A stretch of DNA of 61,351 bases. It comes from Paenibacillus herberti. GTDB taxonomy: Bacteria; Bacillota; Bacilli; Paenibacillales; Paenibacillaceae. The position numbers and the translations under genes are program-made. Position 1 is the first letter of the stretch, and each line of letters starts with the position of its first letter. This document shows positions 51,426 to 59,419 of the stretch, one piece after another. The notes below the pieces were generated by a model. The model worked only from the letters and a program-made list of their open reading frames with translations. It was not told the DNA's origin and searched no databases. Location: the NCBI RefSeq assembly GCF_002233675.1, contig NZ_NMUQ01000001.1, positions 1,583,498-1,644,848 on the forward strand, written 5' to 3'.

Positions 51426-52116
51426 CGCTGAACAACGCGATGCGGTAAGGGAAATGCCGCCGCACACGCGCTTTCAGACCGGCTTGCTCCAGCAGCGCCC
51501 GAGCCTCAACCGCCGTGTAAGAGCGGCGCACGGACAAAGGCCCGTCATGCCGCGTCACCGGGCTGCGCCAGACGGCCAAAGCGAGCAATCGCGCAAAGCC
51601 GTACGCCGTTCGGCTGCGCTCCAAATCGGTCACAACCCAGCCATGCCGGCTGACCCGCTGCATTTCCGAAAGCATCGCCACCGCATCCTCATCGCTCATA
51701 TGATGAAGCGCCAGATTGCTGAATGCGACATCGAAACTTCCGTCCTCATAGGGCAGCTTTCTGCCATCACCCACCTCAATCGTAATTGCCGCATTATGTG
51801 CCGTCCGTCGCTGTGCCAGCTCCGCAATGGAAGGGCTGATCTCCACGCCAGTGACCTGCACCTTCCAGCCCTTGGAGGCAGCCCAGCGATGCACCTCAAG
51901 CGGTTGGTCAGCCAGTCCGGTCGCCACATCGAGCACTTTCAACAGGTCTGAACCCTGGGATGCCCGTCCCAGCATTCGGCCAAGATGCCGCAGCAGAGGC
52001 GGGTTACCGCCCAAATAACGGTTCACGGCCCATACTTCCCGCAGGCTCTCTTCAAGCTCGGAGGGCGTTGCCGCTCCTTCCTCGTCTAGCCACTCTTTTT
52101 CGTGATGGCGCTTCAT
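51418..52116 (-). CDS. Class I SAM-dependent methyltransferase of the polyketide-like operon
   Basis: 232 residues from the ATG at 52116 (MKRHHEKEWLDEEGA), with GAAGGAGGTGG in front; the frame is open to 52170. SAM motif I is LKVLDVATGLADQPLEV, motif II is TGVEISPSI, and FDVAFSNLALHHMSDEDAVA follows, as in UbiE/Methyltransf_11 proteins. First gene of the four-gene operon; presumably O- or C-methylates its product. Confidence 0.88.
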   Translation of the reverse strand: MKRHHEKEWLDEEGAATPSELEESLREVWAVNRYLGGNPPLLRHLGRMLGRASQGSDLLKVLDVATGLADQPLEVHRWAASKGWKVQVTGVEISPSIAELAQRRTAHNAAITIEVGDGRKLPYEDGSFDVAFSNLALHHMSDEDAVAMLSEMQRVSRHGWVVTDLERSRTAYGFARLLALAVWRSPVTRHDGPLSVRRSYTAVEARALLEQAGLKARVRRHFPYRIALFSDV

Positions 52117-52461
52117 GCTACCACCTCCTTCCACTGCCGCTGACGATAGTATGAGCAGCCTTTCCCACAATCATCCATCCATGGAGGATTCAACCTCTTG
52201 TAGCGCGGGTAATTTTCAAAAGGGCTCCATCAAAATCTATCATCCTACTCTATCGTTCCGGCCGGTCCAAACATTGCCACGCGACTAAAAGCGCCTTTGT
52301 ATCGTTTAATAGAGTAGAAGCAGGATTTTCATCTCATCATCCTTGCCCTTGAACAATCGGCATTCATTCCAATCCGCTCCCAAGTGGATCGCTCTGCCCA
52401 GGTAGATTGCGACTTCGAACTGAGAGCATCGGCTATATCTACTAACAGGAGGAAAATAAAT
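52117..52461. other. Divergent intergenic region
   Basis: It should hold the promoters of both the leftward methyltransferase operon and the rightward GH18 gene. I see no clear -35/-10 pair, riboswitch or extra gene. Directly before the GH18 start is a strong RBS (AACAGGAGGAAAAT). Confidence 0.5.
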
Positions 52462-54387
52462 ATGAACAAAGCCCCGCTGGCCATTGCGGCAGCTGCCGCT
52501 ATCGGACTGCAGGCCGTTTTTGCCACTGGAGTGTCTGCGGCTCCAGCTACATCCGTCAGTGAAATCAGTCAGTACCGCGTTTATCAAAATGACCGTCCCT
52601 TGAAAGAATTTGCCCGTCTATCCGACGCCAAGGCATACGCTTCGCGTTTCACCTACACCCGGGTTGAACGAATTTCCGGTCGCGAATGGATCTGGGATAA
52701 CTTCCCCCGGTACAAGGTGTATCAAAATGGTCAAAGCCAACCTTCATGGGAATACGCCTCCTATAGTTCGGCGCTTGCCAAAGCCAATTCGCTGCCGACT
52801 GCCCAGATCCGTGATCTGCAGCAGCCGGGTTGGGTGTACAGCAAATCGCCGCGCTACCAGCTGTATCAAGGCGATCGCACCAAATCTTCCTGGGGTTTTG
52901 CTACATTAGCAGAAGCCAAAAAAGAGGCTGCCAAATGGTCGCGCACCCATATCATTGACATCGAAGCAGCTGATTGGATCTGGGACAACTATACCGCGGC
53001 GCAAATTAAGGTCATTCGGGCGGGAAGCCCAGTTTACGTAGTGCAGTCTGACGTGGCCCTAACGGAGAAAAAAGTATATGCCTTCGCCAAAGATGCTGTA
53101 ATAGCCGCTCGTTCCCTAACTGGCAGCAAAGTAGTGAACAACTCAACCGGCGCCGTCATTCTTTCCCGAGCACCTTCTTATGAAGTGCTGCAGAACGGCA
53201 AGCCGGTGGCGAAATATTATGCGCTGCAAAGCGCATTGACGAAAGCAAAAGGTTTGTCCGGAGCTCAGATCGTCCGGGATGGACTCGTCTGGTGGACGAA
53301 TGCGCCCTATCTGACTGTCATGCAAGGGGACAAGCTGTTGAAGAGTTTCCATACGCGTAAAAGCGCCCTGCAATACGCTTCCGGCTATTCCCGGAGCCAC
53401 ATCGTCACGGCGGATAAAAGGACCATCTGGAGCCAACCGAAGGCGCTCGAGATTTTGGGCTGGAGCGGCACGGCCGATCAGTCCAGCATCGTAACCCAGC
53501 TCGCTGGGACCCAAGGGGTCGATATTTCATCACCTTCGTGGTACGTGCTGCTCGATGGTACCGGCAAGCTGCAAGATGACTCGCTGCCAGACCTTGTTGC
53601 CTCGCTTGATAAACGCGGAATAAAGGTTCAGCCGTTGTTGCATAATGGGTTTGACGCCAAGCGGACGAGTGCTTTCCTGGCTAATCTCGAGGCTCGACAA
53701 ACATTCATCAAAAACATCGTCGCCAGCTTGAAAAAAGCAGGTGCAGACGGCCTCAACCTCGACTTCGAGAGTGTCGCTGGCAAAGACCGCGCGCTTTATA
53801 GCCAATTTGTAAGAGAGATCGCTGCCGCCCTCCACAAAGAGGGAATGGAGCTTGCAGTCGACTTACCTCGCGGGGACATCGCCTGGGATCATCTGACCGC
53901 TTATGACCATCGGGCCATCGCAGAGGTTGCCGATCGAGTTGTCATCATGGCGTATGATGAGCACTGGCAGGGCAGCGACGAAGCTGGGCCTGTGTCCAGC
54001 ATTGGCTGGTCCGAGGGCGGCATCCAGCAGTTCTTGGCCTACGGCGTCCCTCGCTCCAAGCTGGTGTTAGGCATTCCTTTTTATGTGCGGGTATGGGAAG
54101 TCGACGCCTCCGGCAAGCCAAAAACGAGCCGCGCCGTGTATATGAAAGATGTGCCTAAGCTGATCAACTCCAAAGCCGCCTACGCCTCCCTCGACGCTGA
54201 AGCGGGACTGACGAAGTACACCTACACCGAAGAAGGCAAAACGTATGTGTTCTGGGCGGAAACGAACGAGAGCATCAAGCAGCGCGTAGCTTTGGCGAAG
54301 AAGTATGACATCGCCGGCATCGCCGCCTGGCGGCTCGGGTATGAGCCTGCGGCTCTGTGGGACGGGGTTTTGAAGCTTAAGGAGTAG
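52462..54387 (+). CDS. Exported glycoside hydrolase family 18 protein with N-terminal repeats
   Basis: 641 residues. Signal peptide (about 1-28, cleavage near VSAAPA). Residues about 37-325 hold about six copies of a 45-50-residue repeat, each starting with a YxVYQxG-like strand and ending near WIWD/W (for example YKVYQNGQSQPSWEYASYSS and YQLYQGDRTKSSWGFATLAE). The GH18 TIM barrel follows (about 335-640), with the catalytic motif DGLNLDFESVAG (Glu is the acid), then DRVVIMAYDEHW and YVFWAETNESI. This is the spore-cortex/chitinase-like YaaH type of GH18. The repeats probably bind wall or spore polymer; that is inference. Confidence 0.9.
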   Translation: MNKAPLAIAAAAAIGLQAVFATGVSAAPATSVSEISQYRVYQNDRPLKEFARLSDAKAYASRFTYTRVERISGREWIWDNFPRYKVYQNGQSQPSWEYASYSSALAKANSLPTAQIRDLQQPGWVYSKSPRYQLYQGDRTKSSWGFATLAEAKKEAAKWSRTHIIDIEAADWIWDNYTAAQIKVIRAGSPVYVVQSDVALTEKKVYAFAKDAVIAARSLTGSKVVNNSTGAVILSRAPSYEVLQNGKPVAKYYALQSALTKAKGLSGAQIVRDGLVWWTNAPYLTVMQGDKLLKSFHTRKSALQYASGYSRSHIVTADKRTIWSQPKALEILGWSGTADQSSIVTQLAGTQGVDISSPSWYVLLDGTGKLQDDSLPDLVASLDKRGIKVQPLLHNGFDAKRTSAFLANLEARQTFIKNIVASLKKAGADGLNLDFESVAGKDRALYSQFVREIAAALHKEGMELAVDLPRGDIAWDHLTAYDHRAIAEVADRVVIMAYDEHWQGSDEAGPVSSIGWSEGGIQQFLAYGVPRSKLVLGIPFYVRVWEVDASGKPKTSRAVYMKDVPKLINSKAAYASLDAEAGLTKYTYTEEGKTYVFWAETNESIKQRVALAKKYDIAGIAAWRLGYEPAALWDGVLKLKE

Positions 54388-54601
54388 GGTGGATGGTCAA
54401 GGTTTAGAGGGATTGGAGTTCTGGACTATTTGTTAGTGGGTTTTATGGGAAATTAGGAAAGTGATTCGCTATCATCTGATTTTATGAATAATTATGAATT
54501 AATTCATTGCATTGGGTTCAGGTTCTTATCAATTATTACTATTATCCACAGTTGTCTAGGCCATGTGAAACCTACACATGAAAAGAGCTTTCCAAACAGG
54601 C

Positions 54602-54721
54602 TTAAGGCCAGTTTGAAAAAGCTCTTTTCACTTTATGACAATCCATAACTTCTTCCTCAACTTGAAGGAAAACGGCATCCATGACCGTAAGCAACTGCGT
54701 GATCTGTTCATCTCTCAACCT
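54602..54721 (-). pseudogene. C-terminal fragment of a MarR-like regulator
   Basis: Read on the minus strand, the 39 codons after a stop at 54722 give RLRDEQITQLLTVMDAVFLQ and then a short Glu-rich helix, ending at TAA (54602). This resembles the last helix of MarR-family regulators (LxxEQxxQLxxLLxxL). The residues before it, in another frame, also look coding, so the gene seems to be frameshifted and largely gone. It faces the monooxygenase remnant and may once have regulated it. Low confidence. Confidence 0.35.
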
Positions 54722-54766
54722 CTATAAGATATATTTCCCTTCTTGTCGGCCAACAATAATGTATTT

Positions 54767-54795
54767 GAAACCCCTGCAGATGGCAGGGGGTTCTT
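54767..54795 (-). terminator. Terminator of the monooxygenase remnant
   Basis: ACCCCTGC / GCAGGGGG hairpin with a five-base loop, next to the stop codon of the remnant at 54838. The T-run on the minus strand is short. Confidence 0.55.
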
Positions 54796-54837
54796 AATCA
54801 TGTCGGGAAATTCACTTCCTTTTACAGGTGAGCCTCC

Positions 54838-55284
54838 TTATTTGATCGAATTCACCACGAATTCCGCATCCCTACCAATCCCCCCGATCAAAGCAGAGCC
54901 GCGGCTATGCTGCCAGGGCGTCCCCACAAAATATAATCCCGACACTGGACTTATTCCTCTTTGGTGGATGGGTTTTCCTTTATCGTCATGAACATCAGGG
55001 ATTTCAATCCAACGGTAATCGGGATAAAAACCCGTTGCCCAAACCACGTTTTTTACCCGAATTGTCGTATTGTCGGCAAACGAGATCACATGAGCTTCGA
55101 TGGCTTCCGTTCGAGGTTTCAGCTGTACGCCGCCCTTTTGCAGCAGTTTTTTTAGGTCGTAACCAAATATCGGGTCAGGTTGCCTGCTTAGCCAACGGCC
55201 CAATTGGGAATGAATGTCTGCCTGATATATACCTAACTTCCCAAACCACCAAAAAATGCTTTTTTTCATCAACTGGACAGGCAT
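54838..55284 (-). pseudogene. 3' part of a flavin-containing monooxygenase (CzcO-like)
   Basis: The 148 codons encode the C-terminal third of a flavoprotein monooxygenase/CzcO family protein: LGRWLSRQPDPIFGYDLKKL, VVWATGFYPDYRWIEIPDVH (the ATGF/Y motif) and SGLYFVGTPWQHSRGSALIG. The N-terminal FAD and NADPH motifs are missing because the frame stops where the transposase remnant begins. The remaining ATG is not a real start. Not functional. Confidence 0.8.
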
Positions 55285-55285
55285 A

Positions 55286-56399
55286 ATGATTCCCTCTATC
55301 CTTCAAACTGTATTGACACCCGATGAAGTCGGGCTTGTGGTCCAAGCTGTCGGCTATGTGGACAATGCCCGGAAAATCACCGTCTATGATTTGTTGTTGT
55401 ATTGGAGTGTTGCGGCCAGTGAAGAATGGCCCAGCTATCGTTTCGGAGCGGATCATGCGGCCAGCAGCGGTTTGCGCCCCGTGCACGACTCTTCTTTTTC
55501 CGGTAAAGCAGCTGATGTACCGTTTGCGGTATTTAAGGAAATCTTTCATCTCATCGTCCGCAAATGCAACCGAGAAACACGGCGGAAACTGGCCTTCCCT
55601 AAAGAATTGCTGCTGATCGACTCTACGACCATGACGGTGGGAAAAACACGGTTGCCATGGGCGCCTTTCCACGGAGAACGTGCTGCGGTAAAGTTGCATG
55701 TAGCCTTGCAAGCTCAAACGATGCAACCCCTTCAATTCACCGAGGCGGTTGGCTCTAAGCACGATGGGCCGGTGTGTGAATCGCTAGAAAACACAGCATT
55801 TATTAGGGTTATGGATCGAGCTTATGGGAAATTGGAGCGTTTGGATCGCTATAAACAAGAGGGGCAATCCTTCGTGATTCGACTGCGCGACAATGTTCAT
55901 GTGGAAAAGCCACGTGCACGACGACGTGAAGCTGCCGATGGTTCTTCTGTCATTCGCGACATCACCTGTCAACTAGGTACGCCTCAATGTCGTACGGAGA
56001 ACCGTCATCGTGTGGTTATCTTTCGTGATTTTGAGGGAAGAGAAATCCGCGTTGTGACCGATTTAATGACCATAACGGCTGAGTAAATCGCGTTGATGTA
56101 CAAAGCTCGCTTTGTAGGTTGAGGTTTTGTTTCGCTGGATGAAACAGCATTTGAACATTCCGACTCTATTTGGTACGACAGAAAACGCCGTCTATGGCCA
56201 GCTGTTCTGCGCGCTGATCGTCTTTGTGCTGCTCAAATGGCTGTTCGACGGTACAACGCAAACGCTGCCTCGATATGCGAGGCTTTCTTTTGTCCGTTTC
56301 ACTCGCTTGCTCCTTATAAATGCTTTGCCGGTTGAATGGACGATACGCCTGCGCCGATTGATAGACGGGGGCCTTATTTTAGATACATATTCTGGTTAA
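55286..56399 (+). pseudogene. Degenerate IS4-family transposase gene
   Basis: The first frame (to 56086) encodes an IS4-type DDE transposase from MIPSILQTVLTPDEV, with catalytic Asp in LLLIDSTTMTVGKTRLPW and VMDRAYGKLERLDRY. After ITAE a TAA codon replaces what should be Glu/Ala. A one-base shift then moves the sequence into a second frame (56127-56399) that continues as FRWMKQHLNIPTLFGTTENA, the YREK Glu region. A TAG also lies near the shift. The 5' end is joined directly to the monooxygenase remnant, and I find no terminal inverted repeats. Dead element. Confidence 0.85.
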
Positions 56400-56489
56400 T
56401 CAACAGACCTGCTTAAAGATAGGAGTTCTGTCACATTGGATTTAATCTGGGAAAATTGTAAGCTATACTCAAATAAAAGGAGGGCTAAG

Positions 56490-57038
56490 ATGAAGGGATT
56501 TAAACCGTTACGTGTATTGCTTGTAGTCTGTCTGATTTTTCAGTTATCGATTCTCACTTCTTATGCCGCACCAAATCCAGTAGGTACAACTGCGTATCCC
56601 TATGGTACGTCAGGCTGTGCACCGGGTAATGAAGTTCTCTGTGAGTATTATTATGCAGAGACACACTTTAACGCTCAAGTATATTGGGCAGATGCTCCTC
56701 CTTTGGCAAATGATAAAAGGATAGGCGATGTACTAGCTACCTACACTTACAGTACTGGTAAATATGATACCTGGGAAGTTGAGCGCGTATATGTTGGTAC
56801 AAATAGACCTCCTCAGTTAGGTGGTCAGTATACACAAGTGTACAATTCTACAACATATGATGAAGACCGCAGACGAGAATCAAATTCTAGCTATTGGGTA
56901 AAATACTCGGCTAACTCAGTTGTTAAAGATGCAAACAATTGTGTAATAGTCTATTATGAGCTAAATATGTATAATCAAAACGGAGTTCCTTCGACAACTG
57001 TGTACCCAAAACGGGCTGTATTTAATATCGATTTCTAA
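56490..57038 (+). CDS. Exported protein of unknown function
   Basis: 182 residues from the ATG at 56490 (MKGFKPLRVLLVVCLIF), RBS AAAAGGAGGGC; the frame is open from 56436. Signal peptide about 1-27 (cleavage near SYAA). The mature part is rich in Tyr, Thr and Asn (YYYAETHFNAQVYWADAPPL) with two Cys near the N-terminus (SGCAPGNEVLCEYY) that could form a disulfide. I recognise no family. AT-rich compared with the chromosome to the left. First of three exported-protein genes on the plus strand. Confidence 0.75.
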   Translation: MKGFKPLRVLLVVCLIFQLSILTSYAAPNPVGTTAYPYGTSGCAPGNEVLCEYYYAETHFNAQVYWADAPPLANDKRIGDVLATYTYSTGKYDTWEVERVYVGTNRPPQLGGQYTQVYNSTTYDEDRRRESNSSYWVKYSANSVVKDANNCVIVYYELNMYNQNGVPSTTVYPKRAVFNIDF

Positions 57039-57056
57039 AATGATAGCGGTGGAAAA

Positions 57057-57695
57057 ATGAAGAACAAAAAACGTTATATATCCTTTATGGCCATCCTCGC
57101 CTTGAGTTTGTTTGCAGTATTTGTTTCTAACGCAGAGAAGAAAACACCATTTTATTTCTCCAAACACTTTGTAATCTCAGAAAATGGTGTATCTGAGGAT
57201 GGCATGGCGCAAGGCGGAACCTATGAGGTTTGGTTTAACGATAAGGGCCACTATCGCTATGAAGTTACTTCTGGAAATTTTGCAGGTGACTTTGAAGTTT
57301 GGGACGGAGAGAAGCTTTACCAGTACACTAAGATTATTAATGACATGATGATTCGTGATTTTTCTGAATCCGGTAAAAAAGGACGAGTCATTCCACACTC
57401 TTATTTTGGTGATAGCTATGAAAAAGCGTTGAAAAACCAAAGCATGGGTAAGCTTACTAAGCAAGAAAAGAAAGATGCAAAAGGCATCAAACAAGAGTTT
57501 AAAAAGGAAAAGGATAACGGAAAAATATCCTATTCCTTCACTGAAGATGGAGTTCCCCTCGAATCTTCTCTTGAGAGTAACGGAAAAATGGTTCATCAGC
57601 TAAAGTTAGATCTAATGGAAGATATTAGTTCTTTTGATGACAAAATGCTTATAGTGGATTTGAGCAGTAATCCTAACATTAATCATCTAAAATAA
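57057..57695 (+). CDS. Exported protein, LolA/RseB-like pattern (unknown)
   Basis: 212 residues. Signal peptide about 1-26 (cleavage near SNAE). The mature part (YEVWFNDKGHYRYEVTSGNF, EVWDGEKLYQYTKII and a later KKEKDNGKISYSFTEDGVPL) has the alternating-strand composition of LolA/RseB/MucB-type lipoprotein-carrier folds, but I cannot assign it with certainty. It follows the previous gene by 18 bp, so the two are probably co-transcribed. Lys-rich and AT-rich. Confidence 0.7.
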   Translation: MKNKKRYISFMAILALSLFAVFVSNAEKKTPFYFSKHFVISENGVSEDGMAQGGTYEVWFNDKGHYRYEVTSGNFAGDFEVWDGEKLYQYTKIINDMMIRDFSESGKKGRVIPHSYFGDSYEKALKNQSMGKLTKQEKKDAKGIKQEFKKEKDNGKISYSFTEDGVPLESSLESNGKMVHQLKLDLMEDISSFDDKMLIVDLSSNPNINHLK

Positions 57696-57706
57696 TTTAA
57701 TAGTCT

Positions 57707-57741
57707 TGGGGATTCGTTGCGGATCCCCACTTCATTTTTTG
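57707..57741 (+). terminator. Hairpin between the second and third exported-protein genes
   Basis: TGGGGAT / ATCCCCA stem, then ACTTCATTTTTTG. It looks like an intrinsic terminator, possibly a partial one, before the signal-peptidase-like gene at 57756. Confidence 0.6.
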
Positions 57742-57755
57742 TTGGGAGGAATTAA

Positions 57756-58400
57756 ATGAAGAACTTTTTAATTTTTCTTACAACTGTAATAACGTTACTG
57801 ATTATAGTGGGTTGCTCAAATAACGAGGCTTTGACTGACTCTAAAACAAAAAATGAAATACAAACAACAGAAAAAAAGGGAGACAACTTAGAGGTTTTTT
57901 ATCAAATGAACAACATGGTTGGTAGAAAGGATGAATATTATTCAAAAAATATTTTAATAGATTCGAATTATTATAAGTCAAATCCTTTTAATCGTGGAGA
58001 TGTAATTTACTTTAATGTACCGAATGATCTAGAGAAAATTGAAAGCATTAAAAAGCAAATTACAAGAGTAGTAGCACTTGAAGGAGAAAAAGTAACGATT
58101 AAGAAAGGACAAGTGTATATTAATGATATGAAATTGGATTCTTTTTATGGACAACTTAGAGCAGGGGGAATGAATGAAGAAGAGTTTTTTAGCAAGGAAA
58201 TTGATGCTTGCAAAGAAGAAGTGTGTAAGGATGGATATAGAGAGTTTTTTAGCACATATGTAAAGGATCTAGTCATTCCCAAAGGAAGCATTTTTGTCAT
58301 ATCAGACAATTCTACCAGGGGGTATGACAGTTTAACCTTTGGACCGTTACCAGTGGATCAGGTGATAGGGAGAGTACTAGGATACAAAAAAGAAAAATAG
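57756..58400 (+). CDS. Signal-peptidase-I-like lipoprotein lacking catalytic residues
   Basis: 214 residues. A signal peptide ends at lipobox IIVGC (Cys at 21). The mature part follows the signal peptidase I fold order: FNRGDVIYFNVPND, ITRVVALEGEKVTIKKGQVY, VYINDMKLDS, VIPKGSIFVISDNSTRGYDS and FGPLPVDQVIGRVLGYK. But the catalytic Ser box (normally SM.PTL) is YQMNNMVGRKD, with Asn at the Ser position, and the catalytic Lys (normally KRV.GL) is Thr in ITRVVAL. I conclude it cannot cleave signal peptides by the usual mechanism. It may bind or inhibit instead. RBS TGGGAGGAA. Confidence 0.8.
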   Translation: MKNFLIFLTTVITLLIIVGCSNNEALTDSKTKNEIQTTEKKGDNLEVFYQMNNMVGRKDEYYSKNILIDSNYYKSNPFNRGDVIYFNVPNDLEKIESIKKQITRVVALEGEKVTIKKGQVYINDMKLDSFYGQLRAGGMNEEEFFSKEIDACKEEVCKDGYREFFSTYVKDLVIPKGSIFVISDNSTRGYDSLTFGPLPVDQVIGRVLGYKKEK

Positions 58401-58414
58401 TTTGGGATGAGAAG

Positions 58415-58466
58415 ACACACCCCTTACAGTCTGTGCTCGACACAGGTAGTGTGGGGTGTTTTTGTG
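58415..58466 (+). terminator. Terminator after the signal-peptidase-like gene
   Basis: ACACCCC / GGGGTGT outer arms with an inner CTGTG / CACAG hairpin, then a T-rich tail. Confidence 0.75.
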
Positions 58467-58482
58467 TTTGTCAGGATATTAA

Positions 58483-59376
58483 GAGCTTATCCCAAAATTA
58501 ATCAGTGAGCATGAACATCAATCAATCTTCTCCAGACAATGAGTGCGCAGGCACATTGAAGGAGGCCCAGGTAGTTTTGAGCCTTCTTTTCAAAACGGAT
58601 GAGCACCTTGCGGAAGCGATTTAGCCACGAAAACAAGACTTCCACGACCCAGCGGCGCGGATGTTTGCCTTGCTCTACATCTTGCTTTTCTTCGCCTCTG
58701 GAGCGGATGTGAGGGATATAGCCATGATCTTCGATGTGTTGACGAGCCTCTATCCCCCGATAACCCGCATCGGCGCATAAATTCGGCTGTGGTGTCGTTA
58801 GACCTGGCTCTACCACCATGCGAGTCAACGTTTCGTCCAGCAACTTGACATCATGCCGATTGGCCCCGTCGATCACGAGCGCTAACGGGATCCCGCTCTG
58901 GTCCACCAACACGCTTCTCTTGGTCCCTTTTTTTCCTCGATCCGTTGGGTTCTTCCCAACAGCTCAAGGGCAAGAGGGCCTTGACCAGACTGCCATTGAT
59001 GCTCTGCCATTCCCAGCCGATGCCTTCCCACTCCTCGACCATTTGCAGGCCAAGGGCCCAGATTCGTTCAAAGAATCCCTCCTCGGTCCAACGCTGAAAA
59101 AAGAGGGTACTCGAACTGCCGTATTCACGAGGAACAGCGTTCCATTGGCGGCCGGTACGGAGCACATACAGGATGCCTTCCACTACCTTTCGAGGCTCAA
59201 CCGATTTCCGGCCAGCTCCTGGTTTGCGTATATAGGTTCGATTCGGATCTCGTTTTGTCGGTTACGGCAGTTCGTCTTTGATCATATCCCAAAACTCATC
59301 GGATAGGATCCAGGTTTTGATTCGCATCTCTCATCACCTCGTACCCTTTATTACCCAATTGTTTTGAGATAAGCTC
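58483..59376 (-). mobile_element. IS5-family insertion sequence (IS427-like)
   Basis: An 894-bp element with short imperfect inverted ends (GAGCTTATCCCAAAA on the left, GAGCTTATCTCAAAA as reverse complement of the right) and a 3-bp TAA target duplication (58480-58482 and 59377-59379). The TNA target and two-frame transposase gene are typical of the IS427 group. Confidence 0.8.
58502..59327 (-). pseudogene. IS5/IS427-type transposase gene with nonsense codon
   Basis: The gene starts at the ATG at 59327 (MRIKTWILSDEFWDMIKDELP), but codon 22 is TAA (59262-59264). The same frame continues as an IS5-type transposase (EGILYVLRTGRQWNAVPREY) to about 58851. The second half lies in another frame (58912-58502: VDQSGIPLALVIDGANRHDV and CADAGYRGIEARQHIED), entered through an A-run (AAAAAAAGGG on the coding strand near 58930). 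That shift is normal for IS427 elements, which use programmed frameshifting. The TAA is not, so the element is probably inactive. Confidence 0.8.
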
Positions 59377-59419
59377 TAACTCCCTCAAAACAAAAGCGGA
59401 GATACCCTATTGAAAATCG

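Larger units (their letters stand above)
54388..54837. other. Intergenic region with terminators and a gene fragment
   Basis: 54577-54636 is an imperfect hairpin with AAAAGAGC and GCTCTTTT arms, a terminator-like structure for the GH18 gene. It overlaps the end of a MarR-like fragment on the minus strand. A second hairpin lies at 54767-54795. 54400-54570 shows nothing I recognise. Confidence 0.5.
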
